A DNA stretch of 64,000 bases from Lasioglossum baleicum. Taxonomy: Eukaryota > Arthropoda > Insecta > Hymenoptera > Halictidae. Position 1 is the first letter of the stretch. The number at the start of each line of letters is the position of its first letter. The notes under the pieces are model-generated. The model saw only the letters and a program-made list of their open reading frames with translations. It made no database searches and was not told where the DNA came from. The position numbers and the translations under genes are program-made. Shown here piece after piece: positions 1-10,100 of this stretch. The stretch lies in the NCBI RefSeq assembly GCF_051020765.1, contig NC_134943.1, positions 8,184,001 through 8,248,000 on the forward strand. The letters are read 5' to 3'.

Positions 1-1066
1 CAATATCTCACGATTTCGTGGAAAATGTGTTTTTTTCGCATTCTTTTCTTTTTTTTTTTATTGCTGTTTTATTTTATCACATAAAATTGTTTATGTTTTT
101 TCCAAGAAATTTCATTTCTCTTTATACAATTTAATATACTTTTATTTCGTATTTGGCAACAGATGATGTACATTATTTCCACGGATGATAACATTACGTT
201 CGTTACTCTTTTTAACAAGACAATTTGTTTATTCAGAGATTTTGGTTCCCTTTATTCTTGCTTTTTTTTGTATAAAAAAAAGAGTCGCACAGTACGAAAT
301 CACTCTGCAACCATTTCATACCGACGGTTTCGTTTGTTTTATGTACAAATATAAAATCTACATCAATAAAGTCTTTTCGATCATGTAAAGATAAGTCAGA
401 GCGAGAAAGAGCGATCTCTCATAGAAATCGATAATTATTCCTAAAAAAAGGAGCTCGTTTCTTCGATCGGATATCCTATCCACGTGTGTGTGTGTGTATA
501 AATGTCTCGTTAAAAAATCTTGCAAGTTCCAGACTCACTGCGAATAAATTATCGTATCCCTTAATTTAAACTGATTACATTAAAAAAAAAAAAGAAGAAA
601 AACATCATCGATGCTTCGGTTTCTACGTGTGTTAGAGAATGTAACAATATACATTGTACCGAAAACTTAGAGCTATGGGGATTGACTGCAGCAACTTAAG
701 AGCATGAAAACTTTGGCAAAGGAACTGTGTGCACTACACGCATTAACATTATTAGGACCAGAGTAGCAATAGCATAATTCGACACGCCTTACAACTGCTG
801 CAACAATTTACACGTTATTTTAATTATTGTTTAATCGGTTATCGCTATGTATAACTTCCTGTTCGAATATCCATCGAGAGTGACGCGTTTCGGAAACGGG
901 ACTATTGGCTAATACAGTAACCGTCGTTCTCTTTACACTAAATATCCAAATAAACAGTCTTATGAACACTTTACAACGACACTTTATCTCATTAGAATAA
1001 ACATCCGATATAAACGAGAAATTCGAAAATGGAATAGTTCGTGGGCTGATCACCTCGCGGACTGGC
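1..1066. other. Probable 3' UTR / downstream region of the VIP36 gene
   Basis: No coding exon is recognisable here. The stretch is AT-rich, with a GTGTGT run near 484-498. It directly follows the VIP36 stop codon on the minus strand and includes TTTATT (AATAAA on the minus strand) near 57-62, so at least part is probably its 3' UTR. The small open frames here are low-complexity. Confidence 0.5.
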
Positions 1067-3043
1067 TTAATAAAACCGTTTCCTACTGTTCTCTTGATGC
1101 TTCTGATACCACATGATGCCTATCACGATGCAAGCGATTATCGCGAGCGCACTCACGAGCATTAACAGGAAAAACATTACTCTACTTAACGTAGATTGCT
1201 TCGGATCGTCTATGTGCTCTGCAATAAGAAATCAATCATTTTCTTAACGGTTGAGTACGCCGATTCGAGATAATCGTTATCTGTTAATAATTACCTCGTG
1301 GAGCTTCGTAAAACGCTGCCGAAGGCAATATATTGGACCTATCTTCCTGATCTTTTGGCTGAAAATCGATACACGTTACTGATAGTAATAATATACAAGG
1401 AGATTTTGTATTGTTCGAAGATAAGGCTTACATCATCCGGTAGATCCAACTCAAACAAACGAATAGATAATATATCGTGATTGTCAGATAAATCTCCCGT
1501 CGTCGCGGAAAGTCCAAAGTAGTAACCGGTGGGAAGTTTTATTTCCTTCACCGAGAAACATTCCTTCCACGCAGCTTTATTCGCAAAGTCCGTGGAAACT
1601 AAATGAAAAGCAGGTCTGTTGGAAAACATCTTACACAGGTTCACGTTAACGTGTGTAGTCTGTGTTCTTAATACGTTATACGATATCATGCTACATTAAA
1701 TAAATGAAATAGTTTCTTTTACATGTTCGTGTGATAGCATGCAATCTCGATAATGAAAATCTAGTGCGAAGAATAAGCAATGCACGAAGGATGAAGATGT
1801 ACCGCTTGACGAAGTTGAGGCACTCCATGTTGTAAGCCAGGAGGCCTCAGGGTAAGACCTTACTGTAATATTAATTTGTACAACACCATATAAAACAATA
1901 TAAATACATGAAAAGCATTACCACGAGTATGTTTGATCTACTTGAAATGACTGGATGCACATACAGGGTGAGTCCGAAGAAAGAGAACACCTAAATGTCT
2001 CCGTTACTTTTCGTTGTACAAAAAAACTTCTTAGGACAAAGTTACACTGTTTGAAGAGCCACATGTATCGGTGTAAGGGAAAAAATGTTCAAGGTCATTT
2101 TTTTACAAGATTTCACAAGTAAGTAAACGATAACGGCTTAGTACGACAGTAATGATGTTTTAGAGTTATTTAAATCGAAATATCTCGTGAACTACTAACT
2201 TTTCGACATACATAGGTTAGTACTTTTTTATAACGAATGTCCAGCTGCATCGATTCATGTATTATAAAATACCTCATTCCATTTAAGAAAATATCGATGA
2301 CCTTGAAATCTTGTAAAAAAAAAATGACCTTGAAAATTTTTTCCCTTACACCATTACATGTGGCCCTTCAAACAGAGTAACTTTGTCCTACGAAGTTTTT
2401 TATACAACGAAAAGTAACGGTGATATTTGGGTGTCTGTTTCTTCGGACTCACCCTGTATACAGCGTGAACATTATAAAGCGTTACAGAACGAATATCTCC
2501 AAAAATATTGATTATACGCAAAAATGTTTGAGATGAAAGTTGTTCGGTATCGAGGGGGACATCATGTGGTGGAATTTTTATTTCTTCCGATGGACACTCC
2601 AAGGTGAGGAGAAGGTCATCTTGACTTTTTAAAATGCAAAGACCTACTTTCTGTATCACGAATTGATTGACTATCGAATTCTGAGTAAAAATGTATTGAC
2701 CTCCATATGTCCTAAATCTAATAGTTAACGAAATATTATCGAAACAATTTTCTTTCTTCTTTCGATAAAATCTCGGTAACTATTAGGTTTAGGACATATG
2801 AAGGTCAACACTTGTATACTCGGAATTTGATACTCTATCGATTTATGGTATAAAAAATAGGACATTCCATTTAAAAAAAGAAAGTCACCTTCACCTCGCC
2901 TTGGAGTGTCCACCGGGAAAAATAAAAGTCCCAGCACACGATGTCCCCCTCGGTACTGAACAACTTTCATCTCAAACATATTTGCGTATAATCAATATTT
3001 TTGGAGATATTCGTCTGTAACACTTTATAATGTTCACCCTGTG

Positions 3044-3075
<32 letters not shown>

Positions 3076-5042
3076 TGTTTGAATAATGAACATGAACAAT
3101 TCATTTATCCCATGATAGAACGTTGCAACAACATATTTTTCGTGCTCTGAAACTTAGAATAACTCGAGACCGCCATTACTTACCCGTTAATATATCTCTT
3201 TCGTATCTAATAGCGATATGTGTATCGTGTTCTAAGTTTCTAAATTTTGCTTCACAGCCTGCAAGTTGCGTATGAGTCCCATCACGATCGTGATCATAAT
3301 GCAAGGAGCCATTGTTAACCATGGAAGAGATGTATGGATGTTGGTGCTGGAAAATTCAATAAATTTATTATAGATTCTCAATGGTTATGCCGTATATCTA
3401 TTGTCAATTATGCTAACTGATTCCTACTGTAACTTAATTGCATTGTACTTCAATTATATAAGAATTCATCTGTATGTGAATTGCAATATAGTTGTAACTT
3501 CAATTATTACCTTCTAATTGAGTTACGTAATTTAACATTTTCAGTCAATTTAATTACTAATTACAGTACGAGAACCCGAAAATATAGGAATTTCGATGGC
3601 CGGGACGGCTCGGGAAGACATCGAGACGAGTCGGTCGAGTTCTCGAAACTAACGACATTCTGGAAATTATCGAGATTCTCGAAATAAACAGGATTCTCGA
3701 AATAATCGGGTTTCTCGAAATTAACGGGATTCTTGAAATTATCGAGATTCTCGAAAGTATCGGAATTAAAAAAAGAATCTTTGATAATGTAATTTTTACG
3801 GAAACGCCTCATATTATATCGAAAATCTCATACCACGATTGCGTTTGAAGCGAATCTTATAACGGTAATCGAGTATCGAAAATCCCGAAATTTTCGAGAA
3901 TCCCGATAATTTCGAGAATCCCGTTAATTTCGAGAATCTCGATAATTTCGAGAATCCCTCAATAATCGAAAATTTCAAAATTTTCGAGAACTTCTCGATC
4001 TGGAAAAAAAACCTCGTTTCGACCCGACTCGACATTTCCAGGTTCTCGCACACCTCTAGTAATTATACTACAAAGTAATTATACTTCAATTGTAATTCTG
4101 CACAACCAGAACCATAATACATACATTGTGCGGGCCATTGTGATTGCTGTATGTGTCTAAAATAATAGCCAATCCTTGGAAATAATCTTGATTTCCAAAT
4201 ACTGGACCATACTGCATCCTTTCTTTGGCATACCAAATGACAAAACCATCTCCAAACAGATCCCTTCCTTTTCCATGTACCTTAAAGTGGACTTGTAGTT
4301 CCCAATTCCTCGCATGGCACGGCTATGATAACAATACAAAGAACATTAGCTTTGGAGCTTCCACAATCTCAACCTTTGTCTTCGAAAAACCAACTCATTC
4401 TTCCTTTTTGATAATGTCTATTGCACAAAGCATGATATTGTAATCTCTGACACATGGTCTATGACTAATTAAACAAACACGGTCAGAAAGAATTTGAAAC
4501 TTACAACAGAATTCCATATGGCACCTTGTTTACTTTGGAGGTCTGGAGTTAATCTGATATAATTATTTGTTACCATTGTACTACCATAGAAATCCCAATA
4601 AGGTATTGTCATTCCAGAACCTAAACATAAATATATGATTTGGTATATACTCGCGGGAGAATGGGAATAGGTTTACTACATGCTTTAACAAGTTGATGAG
4701 ATTGCTTTAACTTTGCTGTAAATAAGTAACTGTTGAGTCATAATAAGAGCAGGGAAAAAAAGCTTTTATTATTCATAAAATAACCTCTTACTCGTCAGAG
4801 CGAATTTTTACATTGTAACCGTACAACGTATCGTGCATTAATTGAATTTAAATTAGAGCGCATTACACGTCACGGAATTTTACGTTACTCAACGTAATTT
4901 CCGTAAACCGATCCAAAATTTACAAACCTTGATACGGCCTGACCAAAGAATGCTCCCGTTTCATGTAGTCTTTTGTGTTCCATTCTGCATTTGCTAGCTG
5001 CCAAACACTTGCAACAAATAAGAAGCACGATATCACATTCAT
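1067..5042 (-). CDS. LMAN2: VIP36/LMAN2-type L-type lectin, cargo receptor of the early secretory pathway
   Basis: Seven coding exons read on the minus strand: 5042-4928, 4620-4505, 4322-4125, 3346-3184, 1598-1432, 1358-1295, 1218-1067, all with GT-AG borders and consistent phases, giving 324 residues. The first exon encodes a signal peptide (about residues 1-19) followed by KREHSLVRPYQG, typical of the VIP36 amino end. The carbohydrate-recognition domain follows, with WDFYGSTMV, GDGFVIWY, GPVFG and the late block GDLSDNHDILSIRLFELD. The last exon holds one membrane span and a short cytosolic tail ending in KRFY, the ER-exit signal known from VIP36. Family members bind high-mannose glycoproteins in the ER-Golgi lumen. 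The start is set by the signal peptide at 5042. The gene is divergent from SLD5, 671 bases away. The introns at 1599-3183 and 3347-4124 carry three foldback repeats. A possible AATAAA (minus) lies near 57-62. The family call is secure; LMAN2 rather than the related LMAN2L is less so. Confidence 0.93.
1963..2456. mobile_element. Foldback MITE with ACAGGGTGAGTCCGAAGAAA ends
   Basis: The left end at 1963 begins ACAGGGTGAGTCCGAAGAAA and the right end at 2456 is its near-perfect inverse. The complementarity extends about 150-190 bases inward: the protein-free arm containing AAGGTCATTTTTTTAC recurs inverted near 2310. It is flanked by TA. It lies in the large VIP36 intron, so the pre-mRNA could form a long hairpin. 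The family was not identified further; TA flanks fit a Tc1/mariner-class origin. Confidence 0.85.
2460..3042. mobile_element. Second foldback MITE with ACAG(C/G)GTGAACATTATAAAG ends
   Basis: It starts only four bases after the first foldback element. The left end is ACAGCGTGAACATTATAAAG and the right end the inverse of ACAGGGTGAACATTATAAAG. Inverted blocks include ATATCTCCAAAAATATTGAT and the GGGGGACATC motif, with the palindrome centre near 2750. The outer ACAGGGTGA is shared with the first element but the interior differs, so they are related families sharing terminal sequence. A TA/CA microsatellite follows directly at 3043-3076. Confidence 0.83.
3043..3076. repeat. TA/CA microsatellite
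   Basis: An alternating TA run passes into an AC run immediately beside the right end of the foldback element. Confidence 0.9.
3563..4062. repeat. Foldback element built from internal tandem repeats
   Basis: The ends are inversely related: ACGAGAACC near 3567 and GGTTCTCGC near 4041, and both flanks read TAATTA. The left half (about 3655-3760) is a tandem array of 17-19-base units like TTCTCGAAATTAACGGGA; the right half (about 3880-3990) is the same array inverted. The two arms could pair over more than 100 bases. It lies in the VIP36 intron between the exons at 3184-3346 and 4125-4322. No transposase similarity is visible. Confidence 0.75.
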
Positions 5043-5713
5043 TTTATATATTTTACGTCTACGCCAAGTAACTTTAAATATCAACTCTATTGTTCCAGTC
5101 ACCGATGGGGATTAGAACTCTCGTAATCCACTGAAGCCACTACCGGAATTACAATTCTGTTATCCGTCGAGTCGAGCTAAGTTAGCAGCGGTTAGCAGTT
5201 AGTCAGCGAACTAACAATCCATCCAACACAAAAATGCAAATATTCCAACGTAACATGCTAGGAATTTTAATATTCTATTCTGTTCTATTCGAAAAATGAT
5301 ACTGTAAATGATATTGTATCGTATAACGTTGCATTATTTTAAATTAAATAAGCATCGTACACTATACTTCATTGTCTATTTATTTTATTTTTGTCTTCAA
5401 TTAGCACGTATATAATTTTAAATATTCGTCCAGAGCCATCTGTCATAAACTGTCTGAACTAAAGTGTACTACTCACTTTTATCAGAGAGGATAACTTTTA
5501 TCACGCCATTGTTTATAAGTTTTGCCGCTAAATACTGATCTTGTGATGCAAATGATTCTTGCCGTTGTTTGCATAACATAATATGGTTCTAAGCGGAATG
5601 TTTTTAAGAAGTTTTTAAAAGGCATTCTTTCCACGATCTCTCTTGTAACGTTTAAATGGATTATGTACCAATTTACGTGACAATATTTAATTAGTTTAAA
5701 AGGAACGTGCAAC
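5043..5713. promoter_or_regulatory. Divergent 5' region shared by VIP36 and SLD5
   Basis: The VIP36 start codon (minus, 5042) and the SLD5 start codon (plus, 5714) face away from each other with 671 bases between. No coding exon or repeat is seen, so both promoters should lie here. No convincing TATA box was assigned. Confidence 0.6.
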
Positions 5714-6358
5714 ATGGACAACTCGGACGCGCGATTTGAGGTTGAGCATGAAGAAGAAGAACTAACAGCTCAGAGTGCTTTGATAGCGATCGAAGAAGCT
5801 TGGTTGAATGAAAAATTTGCTCCCGAGATTCTTCCTCATCAAGCCGACTTGGTTGATTGTATGCTGCAACAGATTACTCACATGGAAGACAACATGAAGA
5901 GGTTAGACAAAGGGGATTTAAGGTTAATGGTTCACAGAATGGAGCTGGACAGAATCAAGTTCGTGATATCCAGCTACCTCAGGGCTCGATTAGAGAAAAT
6001 CGAGAAGTATACTATTCACATACTTTCGCAGGAAGCCAACAGATCTCCGGAAGAGTGTTATCTAACTCCTGCAGAACTGCAATTCGCCAAGGAGTTTCTT
6101 GCTAGCATTGAAAATCTCTTTAGAACAGTAGCTCTGCAGCACATGCCTGGAAACTTTCAAACGTTTGAAGTTAATAGACTGGGCATAAAGCCTAACATGC
6201 AGGCGTACGTGTTTCTAAGGGCTAATCAAAGAATCGATGGAATCGTATTGCCTGGGTCCTTAGACGAAGAAATAGATTTTGAGCAAGGCTCGCAACACAT
6301 TATACAGTACAGCGCTGTTGCAAATCTAGTTAAAAGCGGTGCTGTTCAATTAATTTAG
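5714..6358 (+). CDS. GINS4: DNA replication complex GINS protein SLD5
   Basis: A single uninterrupted exon encodes 214 residues, close to the human protein of about 223. SLD5 is one of four GINS subunits; GINS joins CDC45 and MCM2-7 in the replicative helicase in the nucleus. The amino part is the helical domain (residues about 20-140) with the conserved block RMELDRIKFVISSYLRARL followed by KIEKYTIHIL. The carboxy part (about 155-214) is the small beta domain, with VFLRA and a terminal NLVKSGAVQLI typical of SLD5. The start at 5714 follows in-frame sequence without another plausible methionine. An AATAAA lies at 6415-6420. The upstream neighbour is divergent and the downstream ABCC gene convergent. 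Identity is based on recognition of the whole-length pattern. Confidence 0.95.
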   Translation: MDNSDARFEVEHEEEELTAQSALIAIEEAWLNEKFAPEILPHQADLVDCMLQQITHMEDNMKRLDKGDLRLMVHRMELDRIKFVISSYLRARLEKIEKYTIHILSQEANRSPEECYLTPAELQFAKEFLASIENLFRTVALQHMPGNFQTFEVNRLGIKPNMQAYVFLRANQRIDGIVLPGSLDEEIDFEQGSQHIIQYSAVANLVKSGAVQLI

Positions 6359-7120
6359 CATTTAGGATACATTTTATAGAACGTAATATCTATATTTTTA
6401 TACACAGTATTTTTAATAAAGTTCTGAGAACAATTTTCTATAAGAAAAGATATTTTATTAGAAAAACTACATATCTGGATACAGGACAGTATAGATAATA
6501 TCAATAAATCTCTTTGCTACATTGTACAACGTCATTCATTAAAATATCTTTGTAGACATATTTTCTTTGAAGCAACAGTATATAGTATATATATACATAT
6601 ATAGTTTGTATATTTTAATCTAAATCTGTAAAAAAATATTTGGACATGTGTATAAAAGTACTGTGCCTGCTTTGTTCTAAATTGTTCATGAATACTTTCT
6701 CCTGCATTTATAAAATGATAAACTATTTTTAGCTTTGCTTATGCAGCTTCAACAAATAAATTTTAGTAAGTACCTTTTAATAACTAGTTGCTAGAACCAT
6801 ACTTGGAAAAGTATTTGTATATATCTTAAAAGTATTTTTTCATTAGTTACATATTTTGTAAAAATATTACTGCACCACAATATGGAAAAACCCGTATTGT
6901 ACAAATAGTAGGAACAATATACGAAGTTATCAAAACTATATAAAAGATAAGATATATCTATCGTCATAAGTTTCTGGTGCCGTTACTTTCGCATATAGTA
7001 TGCTGAAATGGTATATACTCGTTCCAGCGAGAATTGTATGCTGCACTAACGTAGATTAACCATAAAAGTAGTTGTTACGGATGCTAAGTACTTTCTTGTA
7101 TCAAGCGCACATTCATTCTA
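6359..7120. other. Convergent 3' regions of SLD5 and the ABCC gene
   Basis: No coding sequence is seen. An AATAAA on the plus strand (6415-6420) and its counterpart on the minus strand (TTTATT at 6454-6459) lie 34 bases apart, so the two 3' UTRs probably meet or overlap near 6430-6460. The rest would be the roughly 650-base 3' UTR of the minus-strand transporter. A short AT-alternating stretch lies near 6580-6605. Confidence 0.55.
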
Positions 7121-10100
7121 TCAAGCATCTTCCGCTGTGGAGTTTCCGTTGAGAGACTTCGAATGCACTTTGACTTCTTCTGTATGCTCGGGATGGTCTT
7201 TGTATGCCTGAAAACGCAATACCACTTTCTTAGAACACTAATATGTAAAGGTATGTTCACACTGAAGCTACATCGAGCAATGTATTGTCGCTTCTTGTTG
7301 CCATCTTCTTTTTTTACCCAATGAAAGAAGAAGGCGACGAAAAGAAATTGATATTTTATCTAGCGATTTGACTACTGAAAAACCCCATTTTTGCACTATC
7401 GAGAAATGAGAAGGTGCATCCCGCACCCTTACAATCCTGGAAACGAGTCTACCCCTTGAGGACAAATAAAGAACGAATTAAGCAAATGTCTACCTTTTCA
7501 GCCACTTTGCCCAGTTGCTCGAACATAAGTCTCCCAGTTTCTTTCAACATGCTGGTGAAATGCCCTCGTTCGTTTTGAAGCAGTATATGTGGATGATCGA
7601 ACTCGGCCACTTGTCCATGATCCATGACCAATACCTTGTCGCTGTCCATTATCGTGTTCAATCTGTGCGCTATAGTTAACACAGTGCAGTGTTTGAAATT
7701 TTGTCTAATGGTAGTCTGAATCAAAGCATCCGTTGTAGGATCTACATTGGCTGTAGCCTCGTCGAGCAGGAGAATCTTATTGTTTCGTAAAATAGCTCTC
7801 GCCAAACAGAGCAATTGTCTCTGACCAACGCTGAAGTTAGCTCCTCCTTGGTCGACAACGTAGTCGAGAGACTCGATGCTCGATTTTAATTCTACATCTT
7901 CCAGAGCAGCCCAAAGACTGGCGTCATCGTAATTGTGGAATGGGTCCAGATTATCACGGAGAGTTGCCGAGAACAAGATCGGTTCTTGCGGAATAATAGA
8001 GATCTTCTTTCTCAAATCATGAAGGCCAATTTGATTAATGTCCAAGTCGTCTATGCATATTCTACCCTCCAGCTGGGTCAGCCTGAACAGAGCTGAGATC
8101 AGAGAAGTTTTTCCAGCGCCGGTGCGACCCACTATTCCTACCTAAAATAAGAATTAGATTAATTTGATCATTCTCGCCTCGTTTCTCGATATTTTCAGGC
8201 AACGAGAGATTACTTTTTCTCCAGGCTTAATAAGAATGTTCAAGTCCTTGAGAACAGCAGGCGAAGATTCATCGTAGCGCAGATACAGGTGATCGAACTT
8301 AATGTCCCCCTTAGAAGGCCACTGTGCCGACGGCTTCTTGTTAGGCTCGCTGTCGAACGGCCCCTCCTTATCGAGCTGCGTGAATTGCAAAATTCGTTCG
8401 ACGCTGGTCATTTGCGCTATCGTCTCCGCTGTTTGTCGCATTCCGTGTTGGAGCATGCCACATAAAATTAGAACTTGCGATATGGCCAGACCGACGTTTC
8501 CAGCGAACGTGTTTCCTGATAAGATTAACACGCGAATTGAATTATCAGCAATAACGTGAAATTATCAAGTAACAAATTACCATCGTCCAGTATGATAAAG
8601 CTATATGTGATGAAGGTGATGAAACAAATGGACACTATGTCCAATGAGAATCCAAAAGCGGTACTTGCTGCGATAGTCAAGTAATAAGCACTGGTGTGGA
8701 GATCTTGGTGAACATCGAATTCTTTGCGAACCATATCTTGAGCGGAACACGATCGAATCGTAGTTAATCCTAACAACGAAGAGCTAACGTGGGAAAAGAC
8801 GGGGCTCTTCGCTAAAAATTTTCATTGTTAAGATGTTATGTGATAAAAGAATATAACGTATTATTTAAAAGATATATTGTTCTTACTGATTCCTTCGAAA
8901 CGTTTCATGTTCTGCGCGGTTTTCAGATAAATATTTCGTATTTGCCAGTACAAGAAGCCGACGATGAGCATTGGAAACACTGTCCACCAATTAATAATAA
9001 GTACTTGGGCCAGAATTCCAACCATCACCGCGAATATCTGTATAGACTCTATCATTGTTCTCGGCATCACTTCATCAACTGCTCCAACGTCTTTCGAGAA
9101 ACGATTTAGAATACGACCTGAAATATTATACCATTTTGTTAATACGATCTTTATGAATTCGTTAGCAATTGGCAATCAATGATATCGCTTTGATACTTAC
9201 CGGATGGATGAGTATCAAAAAATAGCATTGGCGCTTTAAGCAGCGACGAGAACATTTGATTATGGAGATTCTTGCTAGAGTTCATGCATATCTTGTAAAA
9301 TATAATGTTTCTGCAACTAGTCATAACTATACTCGCGATAATGAGAATTCCATAAATCCATAAGGCAGTGTCGCGGTCAAGAAAATATTCCACGCGCGGT
9401 CCAGTGTTAACGGTCCACACCTGCGACTAAACACAATGACGGTAATTGTTGCTCGTAGAGCTGTTAAACACACAAGCGAATAATATTACTTACATTATTG
9501 TTATCTAAACTGCTATTGTCCAAGATCGTTGGGATATCCGGGGTCATGTCATTGAAGCTATCTGCGGCCGAAGCATTTATCATGTTTATTTCATTTATCG
9601 CTTCGCTCGAATTTGTTGCAATCGATGAAGGCGTGGTAGTACCGAATTCTTCCCATATTTGTAACGTATGATTGATATTATTTTTCACGCGCATTTCTTC
9701 TTGTTTCGTCCTGAAAAAACCAAACACGCAAAATGAAACGAATATCCTCGTGCAAACGGTTCGTGTTAATATCGAAAAAAATTGTCCAAACGCTAACCAG
9801 AAAGCAACAAAATAATCGCTACCACTACTTCCTAGTTGTCCTAGAATTAAAGTGAGCATGAAACCTAGAATCATTAGAATCGATCCTCCGGCTCGGAAGT
9901 ATCTCCAGTATAGCGATTTCGCAATGTTTCCTTTGCCCATTAGTTCCTCGGTTTCTTGAGGTTCTTCATCTTCGTCTTTGCTGTTGTTGAGAGAACTGAC
10001 AGATATCTCGGGTGTTTGATTTTCATCGGTTTCCAATCGGCTCTCTGTATCGGCGTCTTGCTGTTCCGTTGAGAGCATACTTAGAAAATCTAAGTTCTTC

